DNA from: Nematostella vectensis
Lineage: Eukaryota > Cnidaria > Anthozoa > Actiniaria > Edwardsiidae
Length of the DNA: 64,000 nt
Reading direction: 5' to 3'
NCBI RefSeq assembly: GCF_932526225.1
Contig: NC_064041.1
Coordinates: forward strand, 17,111,888-17,175,887
Positions 24,701 through 38,099 of this stretch are shown one piece after another (within the stretch, counting starts at the first letter, position 1; every line of letters begins with the position of its first letter). The position numbers were made by a program, and so were the translations under genes. The notes below the pieces were generated by a model that did no database searches, was not told the DNA's origin, and was given only the letters and a program-made list of their open reading frames with translations.

Positions 24701-27557
24701 GAACAAAGCATGAGCACATCAAAGATGCTGAGAGTACATAAAAATGTCCATATACCTTCTTTTTATGTCATGACACACCAAGAACAGTATAATTAAGTAT
24801 CGATATTTAAAAAAAAAAATGAAGAAAAAAAATAGGCTATCAGCGGGAATCGAACCCGGGTCGCTGCGTTAGTAGTCAAGTGCCCGCAACGAAAGACTAA
24901 CGTGGCATTGCTGAAGGGAATTGTAATGAAAATTAGTTTTAATACTATTGGTATCGTAAACCATCCCAAGCAAAGTCACCATCGGACTGGAGGTTACATT
25001 CGGGAAAGGCTTCAGGGTTACATTCGGGAATTTGTTTTACGAGTGTAACCTCCAAAAGGTTACAATCGATAATTTTTTTTCCGAATGTAAATTCCAAAAA
25101 GTAACATTAGGAAAAATAAAACAGTATACTCGGAAAAAAAGGTATATCAATCTATCGAGCGCTATGCTCTATGTTAGAATCTACTTAATCAAGTTATCCA
25201 AGGAATCTAGTTAGTTGTTGTGTGCATAAAATATGTACAGGATCCTGAACAAAGCATGAGCACATCAAAGATGCTGAGAGTACATAAAAATGTCCCTATA
25301 CATTCTTTTTATGTCATGACACACCAAGAACAGTATAATTAAGTATCGATATAAAAAAAAAAAAAGAAAAAAAAAAAGGCTATCAGCGGGAATCGAACCC
25401 GGGTCGCTGCGTTAGTAGTCAAGTGCCCGCAACGAAAGACTAACGTGGCATTGCTGAAGGGATTTGTAATGAAAATTACTTTTAATACTATTGGTATCTT
25501 AAACTATCCCAAGCAAAGTCACCATCGGACTGGAGGTTACATTCGGGAAAAGCTTCAGGGTTACATTCGGGAATTTGTTTTACGAGTGTTACCTCCAAAA
25601 GGTTACAATCGATTTTTTTTTCCGAATGTAAATTCCAAAAAGTAACATTAGGAAAAATAAAACAGTATACTCGGAAAAAAAAGGTATATCAATCTATCGA
25701 GCGCTATGCTCTATGTTAGAATCTACTTAATCAAGTTATTCAAGGAATCTAGTTAGTTCTTGTGTGCATAAAATATGTACAGGATCCTGAACAAAGCATG
25801 AGCACATCAAAGATGCTGAGAGTACATAAAAATGTCCCTATACCTTCTTTTTATGTCATGACACTCCAAGAACAGTATAATTAAGTATCGATATTTAAAA
25901 AAAATAATAAAGAAAAAAAATAGGCTATCAGCGGGAATCGAACCCGGGTAGCTGCGTTAGTAGTCAAGTGCCCGCAACGAAAGACTAACGTGGCATTGCT
26001 GAAGGGATTTGTAATGAAAATTACTTTTAATACTATTGGTATCGTAAACTATCCCAAGCAAAGTCACCATCGGACTGGAGGTTACATTCGGGAAAAGCTT
26101 CAGGGTTACATTCGGGAATTTGTTTTACGAGTGTAAATTCCAAAAGGTTACCATCGATAATTTTTTTTCCGAATGTAAATTCCAAAATGTAACATTAGGA
26201 AAAATAAAACAGTATACTCGGAAAAAAAGGTATATCAATCTATCGAGCGCTATGCTCTATGTTAGAATCGACTTAATCAAGTTATCCAAGGAATCTAGTT
26301 AGTTCTTGTGTGCATAAAATATGTACAGGATCCTGAACAAAGCATGAGCACATCAAAGATGCTGAGAGTACATAAAAATGTCCCTATACCTTCTTTTTAT
26401 GTCATGACACACCAAGAACAGTATGATTAAGTATCGATATTTAAAAAAAAAATAAAGAAAAAAAATAGGCTATCAGCGGGAATCGAACCCGGGTCGCTGC
26501 GTTAGTAGTCATGTGCCCGCAACGAAAGACTAACGTGGCATTGCTGAAGGGAATTGTAATGAAAATTAGTTTTAATACTATTGGTATCGTAAACTATCCC
26601 AAGCAAAGTCACCATCGGACTGGAGGTTACATTCGGGAAAGGCTTCAGGGTTACATTCGGGAATTTGTTTTACGAGTGTAACCTCCAAAAGGTTACAATC
26701 GATAATTTTTTTTCCGAATGTAAATTCCAAAAAGTAACATTAGGAAAAATAAAACAGTATACTCGGAAAAAAAAGTATATCAATCTATCGAGCGCTATGC
26801 TCTATGTTAGAATCTACTTAATCAAGTTATCCAAGGAATCTAGTTAGTTGTTGTGTGCATAAAATATGTACAGGATCCTGAACAAAGCATGAGCACATCA
26901 AAGATGCTGAGAGTACATAAAAATGTCCCTATACATTCTTTTTATGTCATGACACACCAAGAACAGTATAATTAAGTATCGATATAAAAAAAAAAATAAA
27001 GAAAAAAAAAAAGGCTATCAGCGGGAATCGAACCCGGGTCGCTGCTTTAGTAGTCAAGTGCCCGCAACGAAAGACTAACGTGGCATTGCTGAAGGGATTT
27101 GTAATGAAAATTACTTTTAATACTATTGGTATCGTAAACTATCCCATGCAAAGTCACCATCGGACTGGAGGTTACATTCGGGAAAAGCTTCAGGGTTACA
27201 TTCGGGAATTTGTTTTACGAGTGTAACCTCCAAAAGGTTACAATCGATAATTTTTTTTCCGAATGTAAATTCCAAAAAGTAACATTAGGAAAAATAAAAC
27301 AGTATACTCGGAAAAAAAGGTATATCAATCTATCGAGCGCTATGCTCTATGTTAGAATCTACTTAATCAAGTTATCCAAGGAATCTAGTTAGTTCTTGTG
27401 TGCATAAAATATGTACAGGATCCTGAAAAAAGCATGAGCACTTCAAAGATGCTGAGAGTACATAAAAATGTCCCTATACCTTATTTTTATGTCATGACAC
27501 ACCAAGAACAGTATAATTAAGTATCGATATTTAAAAACAAATACAGAAAAAAAAATA

Positions 27558-27629
27558 GGATATCATCGGGAATCAAACCCGGGTAGCTGCGTTAGTAGTC
27601 AAGTGCCCGCAACGAAAGACTAACGTGGC
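27558..27629 (-). pseudogene. tRNA relic with damaged B box in a divergent monomer
   Basis: The + strand reads GGATATCATCGGGAATCAAACC here, so the minus-strand B box becomes GGTTTGATTCC, and two bases of the acceptor-side arm also differ. The surrounding 200 bp of the monomer (about 27,420-27,600) carries several private changes: GCACTTCAAAG, CCTTATTTTT, and an A tract broken as AAAAACAAATACAG. It looks like a monomer left out of recent homogenisation. Confidence 0.75.
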
Positions 27630-28651
27630 ATTGCTGAAGGGAATTGTAATGAAAATTACTTTTAATACTATTGGTATCGTAAACTATCCCAAGCAAAGTC
27701 ACCATCGGACTGGAGGTTACATTCGGGAAAAGCTTCAGGGTTACATTCGGGAATTTGTTTTACGAGTGTAACTTCCAAAAGGTTACCATCGATAATTTTT
27801 TTTTCCGAATGTAAATTCCAAAATGTAACATTAGGAAAAATAAAACAGTATACTCGGAAAAAAAGGTATATCAATCTATCGAGCGCTATGCTCTATGTTA
27901 GAATCGACTTAATCAAGTTATCCAAGGAATCTAGTTAGTTCTTGTGTGCATAAAATATGTACAGGATCCTGAACAAAGCATGAGCACATCAAAGATGCTG
28001 AGAGTATATAAAAATGTCCCTATACCTTCTTTTTATGTCATGACACACCAAGAACAGTATAATTAAGTATCGATATTTAAAAAAAAAAATAAAGAAAAAA
28101 AATAGGCTATCAGCGGGAATCGAACCCGGGTCGCTGCGTTAGTAGTCAAGTGCCCGCAACGAAAGACTAACGTGGCATTGCTGAAGGGAATTGTAATGAA
28201 AATTAGTTTTAATACTATTGGTATCGTAAACTATCCCAAGCAAAGTCACCATCGGACTGGAGGTTACATTCGGGAAAGGCTTCAGGGTTACATTAGGGAA
28301 TTTGTTTTACGAGTGTAACCTCCAAAAGGTTACAATCGATAATTTTTTTTCCGAATGTAAATTCCAAAAAGTAACATTAGGAAAAATAAAACAGTATACT
28401 CGGAAAAAAAGGTATATCAATCTATCGAGCGCTATGCTCTATGTTAGAATCTACTTAATCAAGTTATCCAAGGAATCTAGTTAGTTCTTGTGTGCATAAA
28501 ATATGTACAGGATCCTGAACAAAGCATGAGCACATCAAAGATGCTGAGAGTACATAAAAATGTCCCTATACCTTCTTTTTATGTCATGACACACCAAGAA
28601 CAGTATAATTAAGTATCGATATTTAAAAAAAAAAAATAAAGAAACAAAATA

Positions 28652-28723
28652 GGCTATCACCGGGAATCGAACCCGGGTCGCTGCGTTAGTAGTCAAGTGC
28701 CCGCAACGAAAGACTAACGTGGC
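28652..28723 (-). pseudogene. tRNA relic with fully paired T stem
   Basis: The only copy I found reading ATCACCGGGAATC instead of ATCAGCGGGAATC on the + strand. On the minus strand this makes position 65 a G, turning the usual C-C mismatch at 49-65 into a C-G pair and giving a 5 of 5 T stem. The other stems remain as degenerate as elsewhere. It may be a chance mutation or a survivor of the ancestral state. Confidence 0.7.
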
Positions 28724-29971
28724 ATTGCTGAAGGGAATTGTAATGAAAATTACTTTTAATACTATTGGTATCGTAAACTATCCCAAGCAAAGTCACCATC
28801 GGACTGGAGGTTACATTCGGGAAAAAGCTTCAGGGTTACATTCGGGAATTTGTTTTACGAGTGTTACCTCCAAAAAGTTACAATCGATATTTTTTTTCCG
28901 AATGTAAATTCCAAAAAGTAACATTAGGAAAAATAAAACAGTATACTCGGAAAAAAAAGGTATATCAATCTATCGAGCGCTATGCTCTATGTTAGAATCT
29001 ACTTAATCAAGTTATCCAAGGAATCTAGTTAGTTCTTGTGTGCATAAAATATGTACAGGATCCTGAACAAAGCATGAGCACATCAAAGATGCTGAGAGTA
29101 CATAAAAATGTCCCTATACCTTCTTTTTATGTCATGAGACACCAAGAACAGTATAATTAAGTATCGATATTTAAAAAAAAAAATAAAGAAAAAAAATAGG
29201 CTATCAGCGGGAATCGAACCCGGGTCGCTGCGTTAGTAGTCAAGTGCCCGCAACGAAAGACTAACGTGGCATTGCTGAAGGGAATTGTAATGAAAATTAC
29301 TTTTAATACTATTGGTATCGTAAACTATCCCATGCAAAGTCACCATCGGACTGGAGGTTACATTCAGTAAAAGCTTCAGGGTTACATTCGGGAATTTGTT
29401 TTACGAGTGTAACCTCCAAAAGGTTACAATCGATAATTTTTTTTCCGAATGTAAATTCCAAAAAGTAACATTAGGAAAAATAAAACAGTATACTCGGAAA
29501 AAAAGGTATATCAATCTATCGAGCGCTATGCTCTATGTCAGAATCTACTTAATCAAGTTATCCAAGGAATCTAGTTAGTTCTTGTGTGCATAAAATATGT
29601 ACAGGATCCTGAACAAAGCATGAGCACATCAAAGATGCTGAGAGTACATAAAAATGTCCCTATACCTTCTTTTTATGTCATGACACACCAAGAACAGTAT
29701 AATTAAGTATCGATATTTAAAAAAAAAAAATAAAGAAAAAAAATAGGCTATCAGCGGGAATCGAACCCGGGTCGCTGCGTTAGTAGTCAAGTGCCCGCAA
29801 CGAAAGACTAACGTGACATTGCTGAAGGGAATTGTAATGAAAATTAGTTTTAATACTATTGGTATCGTAAACTATCCCAAGCAAAGTCACCATCGGACTG
29901 GAGGTTACATTCGGGAAAAGCTTCAGGGTTACATTCGGGAATTTGTTTTACGAGTGTAACCTCTAAAAGGT

Positions 29972-32900
29972 TACAATCGATTATTTTTTTTCCGAATGTA
30001 AATTCCAAAAAGTAACATTAGGAAAAATAAAACAGTATACTCTGAAAAAAAGGCATATCAATCTATCGAGCGCTATGCTCTATATTACAATCTACTTAAT
30101 CAAGTTATCCAATGAATCTAGTTAGTTCTTGTGTGCATAAAATATGTACAGGATCCTGAACAAAGCATGAGCACATCAAAGATGCTAAGAGTACATAAAA
30201 ATGTCCCTATACCTTCTTTTTATGTCATGACACACCAAGAACAGTATAATTAAGTATCGATATTTAAAAAAAAAATAAAGAAAAAAAAATAGGCTATCAG
30301 CGGGAATCGAACCCGGGTCGCTGCGTTAGTAGTCAAGTGCCCGAAACGAAAGACTAACGTGGCATTGCTGAAGGGATTTGTAATGAAAATTACTTTTAAT
30401 ACTATTGGTATCGTAAACTATCCCAAGCAAAGTCACCATCGGACTGGAGGTTACATTCGGGAAAGGCTTCAGGGTTACATTCGTGAATTTGTTTTACGAG
30501 TGTAACTTCCAAAAGGTTACAATCGATAATTTTTTTTCCGAATGTAAATTCCAAAACGTAACATTAAGAAAAATAAAACAGTATACTCGGAAAAAAAGGT
30601 ATATCAATCTATCGAGCGCTATGCTCTATGTTAGAATCTACTTAATCAAGTTATACAAGGAATCTAGTTAGTTCTTGTGTGAATAAAATATGTACAGGAT
30701 CCTGAAAAAAGCATGAGCACATCAAAGATGCTGAGAGTACATAAAAATGTCCCTATACCTTCTTTTTATGTCATGACACACCAAGAACAGTATAATTAAG
30801 TATCGATATTTAAAAAAAAAATAAAGAATAAAAAAATAGGCTATCAGCGGGAATCGAACCCGGGTCGTTGCGTTAGTAGTTAAGTGCCCGAAACGAAAGA
30901 CTAACGTGGCATTGCTGAAGGGATTTGTAATGAAAATTACTTTTAATACTATTGGTATCGTAAACTACCCCAAGCAAAGTCACCATCGGACTGGAGGTTA
31001 CATTCGGGAAAAGCTTCAGGGTTACATTCGGGAATTTGTTTTACGAGTGTAACTTCCAAAAGGTTACAATCGATAATTTTTTTTTCCGAATGTAAATTCC
31101 AAAAAGTAACATTAGGAAAAATTAAACAGTATACTCGGAAAAAAAGGTATATCAATCTTTCGAGCGCTATGCTCTATGTTAGAATCTACTTAATCAAGTT
31201 ATCCAAGGAATCTAGTTAGTTCTTGTGTGCATAAAATATGTACAGGATCCTGAACAAAGCATGAGCACATCAAAGATGCTGAGAGTACATAAACATGTCC
31301 CTATACCTTCTTTTTATGTCATGACACACCAAGAACAGTATAATTAATTATCGATATTTAAAAAAAAAATAAAGAAAAAAAATAGGCTATCAGCGGGAAT
31401 CGAACCTGGGTCGCTGCGTTAGTAGTCAAGTGCCCGCAACAAAAGACTAACGTGGCATTGCTGAAGGGAATTGTAATGAAAATTACTTTTAATACTATTG
31501 GTATCGTAAACTATCCAAAGCAAAGTCACCATCGGACTGGAGGTTACATTCGGGAAAGGCTTCAGGGTTACATTCGGGAATTTGTTTTACGAGTGTAACT
31601 TCCAAAAGGTTACAATCGATAATTTTTTTTCCGAATGTAAATTCCAAAAAGTAACATTAAGAAAAATAAAACAGTATACTCGGAAAAAAAGGTATATCAA
31701 TCTATCGAGCGCTATGCTCTATGTTAGAATCTACTTAATCAAGTTATACAAGGAATCTAGTTAGTTCTTGTGTGAATAAAATATGTACAGGATCCTGAAA
31801 AAAGCATGAGCACATCAAAGATGCTGAGAGTACATAAAAATGTCCCTATACCTTCTTTTTATGTCATGACACACCAAGAACAGTATAATTAAGTATCGAT
31901 ATTTAAAAAAAAAATAAAGAATAAAAAAATAGGCTATCAGCGGGAATCGAACCCGGGTCGTTGCGTTAGTAGTCAAGTGCCCGAAACTAAAGACTAACGT
32001 GGCATTGCTGAAGGGATTTGTAATGAAAATTACTTTTAATACTATTGGTATCGTAAACTACCCCAAGCAAAGTCACCATCGGACTGGAGGTTACATTCGG
32101 GAAAAGCTTCAGGGTTACATTCGGGAATTTGTTTTACGAGTGTAACTTCCAAAAGGTTACAATCGATAATTTTTTTTCCGAATGTAAATTCCAAAAAGTA
32201 ACATTAGGAAAAATTAAACAGTATACTCGGTAAAAAAGGTATATCAATCTTTCGAGCGCTATTCTCTAGGTTAGAATCTACTTAATCAAGTTATCCAAGG
32301 AATCTAGTTAGTTCTTGTGTGCATAAAATATGTACAGGATCCTGAACAAAGCATGAGCACATCAAAGATGCTGAGAGTACATAAACATGTCCCTATACCT
32401 TCTTTTTATGTCATGACACACCAAGAACAGTATAATTAAGTATCGATATTTAAAAAAAAAATAAAGAAAAAAAATAGGCTATCAGCGGGAATCGAACCCG
32501 TGTAGCTGCGTTAGTAGTCAAGTGCCCGCAACAAAAGACTAACGTGGCATTGCTGAAGGGAATTGTAATGAAAATTACTTTTAATACTATTGGTATCGTA
32601 ACCTATCCCATGCAAAGTCACCATCGGACTGGAGGTTACATTCGGGAAAAGCTTCAGGGTTACATTCGGGAATTTGTTTTACGAGTGTAACCTCCAAAAG
32701 GTTACAATCGATAATTTTTTTTCCGAATGTAAATTCCAAAAAGTAACATTAGGAAAAATAAAACAGTATACTCGGAAAAAAAGGTATATCAATCTATCGA
32801 GCGCTATCCTCTATGTTAGAATCTACTTAATCAAGTTATCCAAGGAATCTAGTTAGTTCTTGTGTGCATAAAATATGTACAGGATCCTGAAAAAAGCATG

Positions 32901-33784
32901 AGCACATCAAAGATGCTGAGAGTACATAAAAATGTCCCTATACCTTCTTTTTATATCATGACACACCAAGAACAGTATAATTAAGTATCGATATTTAAAA
33001 AAAAAATTAAAGAAAAAAAATAGGCTATCAGCGGGAATCGAACCTGGGTCGCTGCGTTAGTAGTCAAGTGCCCGCAACGAAAGACTAACGTGGCATTGCT
33101 GAAGGGAATTGTAATGAAAATTAGTTTTAATACTATTGGTATCGTAAACTATCCCAAGCAAAGTCACCATCGGACTGGAGGTTACATTCGGGAAAAGCTT
33201 CAGGGTTACATTCGGGAATTTGTTTTACGAGTGTAACCTCCAAAAGGTTATTTTTTTCCGAATGTAAATTCCAAAAAGTAACATTAGGAAAAATAAAACA
33301 GTATACTCGGAAAAAAAGGTATATCAATCTATCGAGCGCTATGCTCTATGTTAGAATCTACTTAATCAAGTTATCCAAGGAATCTAGTTAGTTCTTGTGT
33401 GCATAAAATATGTACAGGATCCTGAACAAAGCATGAGCACATCAAAGATGCTGAGAGTACATAAAAATGTCCATATACCTTCTTTTTATGTCATGACACT
33501 CCAAGAACAGTATAATTAAGTATCGATATTTAAAAAAAAAATAAAGAAAAAAAAATAGGCTATCAGCGGGAATCGAACCCGGGTCGCTGCGTTAGTAGTC
33601 AAGTGCCCGCAACGAAAGACTAACGTGGCATTGCTGAAGGGATTTGTAATGAAAAATACTTTTAATACTATTGGTATCGTAAACTATCCCAAGCAAAGTC
33701 ACAAATCGGACTGGAGGTTACATTCGGGAAAAGCTTCAGGGTTACATTCGGGAATTTGTTTTACGAGTCTAACTTCCAAAAGGT
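29972..33784 (+). repeat. 7-monomer higher-order repeat (3,813 bp), copy 1
   Basis: Seven consecutive GGATCC sites (30151, 30697, 31245, 31790, 32337, 32882, 33417) recur at exactly +3,813, including one 535-bp short monomer. Private variants shared with copy 2 include AAAAGGCATATC with TATATTACAATC, TAATTATCGAT, GAACCCGTGTAGC, CGGTAAAAAAGG with GCTATTCTCTAGG, and GTCACAAATCGG. Confidence 0.95.
33244..33254 (+). other. 11-bp deletion variant (short monomer class, ~531-536 bp)
   Basis: GGTTA is joined directly to a T7 run and CCGAATG. The usual intervening CAATCGATAA and one T are gone, which removes a ClaI site and 11 bp. The same junction is seen near 33,247, 37,060, 39,778, 43,588, 45,218, 54,474, 57,734, 59,903 and 60,436. 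In seven of nine cases the TATATCATG variant lies about 300 bp upstream, so the two travel together as a haplotype. Confidence 0.85.
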
Positions 33785-36700
33785 TACAATCGATTATTTT
33801 TTTTCCGAATGTAAATTCCAAAAAGTAACATTAGGAAAAATAAAACAGTATACTCTGAAAAAAAGGCATATCAATCTATCGAGCGCTATGCTCTATATTA
33901 CAATCTACTTAATCAAGTTATCCAATGAATCTAGTTAGTTCTTGTGTGCATAAAATATGTACAGGATCCTGAACAAAGCATGAGCACATCAAAGATGCTA
34001 AGAGTACATAAAAATGTCCCTATACCTTCTTTTTATGTCATGACACACCAAGAACAGTATAATTAAGTATCGATATTTAAAAAAAAAATAAAGAAAAAAA
34101 AATAGGCTATCAGCGGGAATCGAACCCGGGTCGCTGCGTTAGTAGTCAAGTGCCCGAAACGAAAGACTAACGTGGCATTGCTGAAGGGATTTGTAATGAA
34201 AATTACTTTTAATACTATTGGTATCGTAAACTATCCCAAGCAAAGTCACCATCGGACTGGAGGTTACATTCGGGAAAGGCTTCAGGGTTACATTCGTGAA
34301 TTTGTTTTACGAGTGTAACTTCCAAAAGGTTACAATCGATAATTTTTTTTCCGAATGTAAATTCCAAAACGTAACATTAAGAAAAATAAAACAGTATACT
34401 CGGAAAAAAAGGTATATCAATCTATCGAGCGCTATGCTCTATGTTAGAATCTACTTAATCAAGTTATACAAGGAATCTAGTTAGTTCTTGTGTGAATAAA
34501 ATATGTACAGGATCCTGAAAAAAGCATGAGCACATCAAAGATGCTGAGAGTACATAAAAATGTCCCTATACCTTCTTTTTATGTCATGACACACCAAGAA
34601 CAGTATAATTAAGTATCGATATTTAAAAAAAAAATAAAGAATAAAAAAATAGGCTATCAGCGGGAATCGAACCCGGGTCGTTGCGTTAGTAGTTAAGTGC
34701 CCGAAACGAAAGACTAACGTGGCATTGCTGAAGGGATTTGTAATGAAAATTACTTTTAATACTATTGGTATCGTAAACTACCCCAAGCAAAGTCACCATC
34801 GGACTGGAGGTTACATTCGGGAAAAGCTTCAGGGTTACATTCGGGAATTTGTTTTACGAGTGTAACTTCCAAAAGGTTACAATCGATAATTTTTTTTTCC
34901 GAATGTAAATTCCAAAAAGTAACATTAGGAAAAATTAAACAGTATACTCGGAAAAAAAGGTATATCAATCTTTCGAGCGCTATGCTCTATGTTAGAATCT
35001 ACTTAATCAAGTTATCCAAGGAATCTAGTTAGTTCTTGTGTGCATAAAATATGTACAGGATCCTGAACAAAGCATGAGCACATCAAAGATGCTGAGAGTA
35101 CATAAACATGTCCCTATACCTTCTTTTTATGTCATGACACACCAAGAACAGTATAATTAATTATCGATATTTAAAAAAAAAATAAAGAAAAAAAATAGGC
35201 TATCAGCGGGAATCGAACCTGGGTCGCTGCGTTAGTAGTCAAGTGCCCGCAACAAAAGACTAACGTGGCATTGCTGAAGGGAATTGTAATGAAAATTACT
35301 TTTAATACTATTGGTATCGTAAACTATCCAAAGCAAAGTCACCATCGGACTGGAGGTTACATTCGGGAAAGGCTTCAGGGTTACATTCGGGAATTTGTTT
35401 TACGAGTGTAACTTCCAAAAGGTTACAATCGATAATTTTTTTTCCGAATGTAAATTCCAAAAAGTAACATTAAGAAAAATAAAACAGTATACTCGGAAAA
35501 AAAGGTATATCAATCTATCGAGCGCTATGCTCTATGTTAGAATCTACTTAATCAAGTTATACAAGGAATCTAGTTAGTTCTTGTGTGAATAAAATATGTA
35601 CAGGATCCTGAAAAAAGCATGAGCACATCAAAGATGCTGAGAGTACATAAAAATGTCCCTATACCTTCTTTTTATGTCATGACACACCAAGAACAGTATA
35701 ATTAAGTATCGATATTTAAAAAAAAAATAAAGAATAAAAAAATAGGCTATCAGCGGGAATCGAACCCGGGTCGTTGCGTTAGTAGTCAAGTGCCCGAAAC
35801 TAAAGACTAACGTGGCATTGCTGAAGGGATTTGTAATGAAAATTACTTTTAATACTATTGGTATCGTAAACTACCCCAAGCAAAGTCACCATCGGACTGG
35901 AGGTTACATTCGGGAAAAGCTTCAGGGTTACATTCGGGAATTTGTTTTACGAGTGTAACTTCCAAAAGGTTACAATCGATAATTTTTTTTCCGAATGTAA
36001 ATTCCAAAAAGTAACATTAGGAAAAATTAAACAGTATACTCGGTAAAAAAGGTATATCAATCTTTCGAGCGCTATTCTCTAGGTTAGAATCTACTTAATC
36101 AAGTTATCCAAGGAATCTAGTTAGTTCTTGTGTGCATAAAATATGTACAGGATCCTGAACAAAGCATGAGCACATCAAAGATGCTGAGAGTACATAAACA
36201 TGTCCCTATACCTTCTTTTTATGTCATGACACACCAAGAACAGTATAATTAAGTATCGATATTTAAAAAAAAAATAAAGAAAAAAAATAGGCTATCAGCG
36301 GGAATCGAACCCGTGTAGCTGCGTTAGTAGTCAAGTGCCCGCAACAAAAGACTAACGTGGCATTGCTGAAGGGAATTGTAATGAAAATTACTTTTAATAC
36401 TATTGGTATCGTAACCTATCCCATGCAAAGTCACCATCGGACTGGAGGTTACATTCGGGAAAAGCTTCAGGGTTACATTCGGGAATTTGTTTTACGAGTG
36501 TAACCTCCAAAAGGTTACAATCGATAATTTTTTTTCCGAATGTAAATTCCAAAAAGTAACATTAGGAAAAATAAAACAGTATACTCGGAAAAAAAGGTAT
36601 ATCAATCTATCGAGCGCTATCCTCTATGTTAGAATCTACTTAATCAAGTTATCCAAGGAATCTAGTTAGTTCTTGTGTGCATAAAATATGTACAGGATCC

Positions 36701-37597
36701 TGAAAAAAGCATGAGCACATCAAAGATGCTGAGAGTACATAAAAATGTCCCTATACCTTCTTTTTATATCATGACACACCAAGAACAGTATAATTAAGTA
36801 TCGATATTTAAAAAAAAAATTAAAGAAAAAAAATAGGCTATCAGCGGGAATCGAACCTGGGTCGCTGCGTTAGTAGTCAAGTGCCCGCAACGAAAGACTA
36901 ACGTGGCATTGCTGAAGGGAATTGTAATGAAAATTAGTTTTAATACTATTGGTATCGTAAACTATCCCAAGCAAAGTCACCATCGGACTGGAGGTTACAT
37001 TCGGGAAAAGCTTCAGGGTTACATTCGGGAATTTGTTTTACGAGTGTAACCTCCAAAAGGTTATTTTTTTCCGAATGTAAATTCCAAAAAGTAACATTAG
37101 GAAAAATAAAACAGTATACTCGGAAAAAAAGGTATATCAATCTATCGAGCGCTATGCTCTATGTTAGAATCTACTTAATCAAGTTATCCAAGGAATCTAG
37201 TTAGTTCTTGTGTGCATAAAATATGTACAGGATCCTGAACAAAGCATGAGCACATCAAAGATGCTGAGAGTACATAAAAATGTCCATATACCTTCTTTTT
37301 ATGTCATGACACTCCAAGAACAGTATAATTAAGTATCGATATTTAAAAAAAAAATAAAGAAAAAAAAATAGGCTATCAGCGGGAATCGAACCCGGGTCGC
37401 TGCGTTAGTAGTCAAGTGCCCGCAACGAAAGACTAACGTGGCATTGCTGAAGGGATTTGTAATGAAAAATACTTTTAATACTATTGGTATCGTAAACTAT
37501 CCCAAGCAAAGTCACAAATCGGACTGGAGGTTACATTCGGGAAAAGCTTCAGGGTTACATTCGGGAATTTGTTTTACGAGTCTAACTTCCAAAAGGT
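33785..37597 (+). repeat. 7-monomer higher-order repeat (3,813 bp), copy 2
   Basis: Directly abuts copy 1 with no spacer. All rare variants listed for copy 1 recur in order, and A-tract lengths match where checked (ten A near 30.27 and 34.08 kb), so the duplication is very recent or is still being homogenised. A truncated third copy follows (37.8-40.4 kb), matching 31.4-33.8 kb at offset about 6,533. Confidence 0.95.
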
Positions 37598-38099
37598 TAC
37601 CATCGATAATTTTTTTTCCGAATGTAAATTCCAAAATGTAACATTAGGAAAAATAAAACAGTATACTATGAAAAAAAGGTATATCAATCTATCGAGCGCT
37701 ATGCTCTATATTAGAATCTACTTAATCAAGTTATCCAAGGAATCTAGTTAGTTCTTGTGTGCATAAAATATGTACAGGATCCTGAACAAAGCATGAGCAC
37801 ATCAAAGATGCTGAGAGTACATAAAAATGTCCCTATACCTTCTTTTTATATCATGACACACCAAGAACAGTATAATTAAGTATCGATATTTAAAAAAAAA
37901 ATTAAAGAAAAAAAATTGGCTATCAGCGGGAATCGAACCTGGGTCGCTGCGTTAGTAGTCAAGTGCCCGCAACGAAAGACTAACGTGGCATTGCTGAAGG
38001 GATTTGTAATGAAAATTACTTTTAATACTATTGGTATCGTAAACTATCCCAAGCAAAGTCACCATCGGACTGGAGGTTACATTCGGGAAAGGCTTCAGG

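Noticed and set aside
28000-30000. Transposon insertion at the subfamily boundary
   Set aside because: Monomers run through without interruption. There are no terminal repeats, target-site duplications or transposase or reverse-transcriptase frames.
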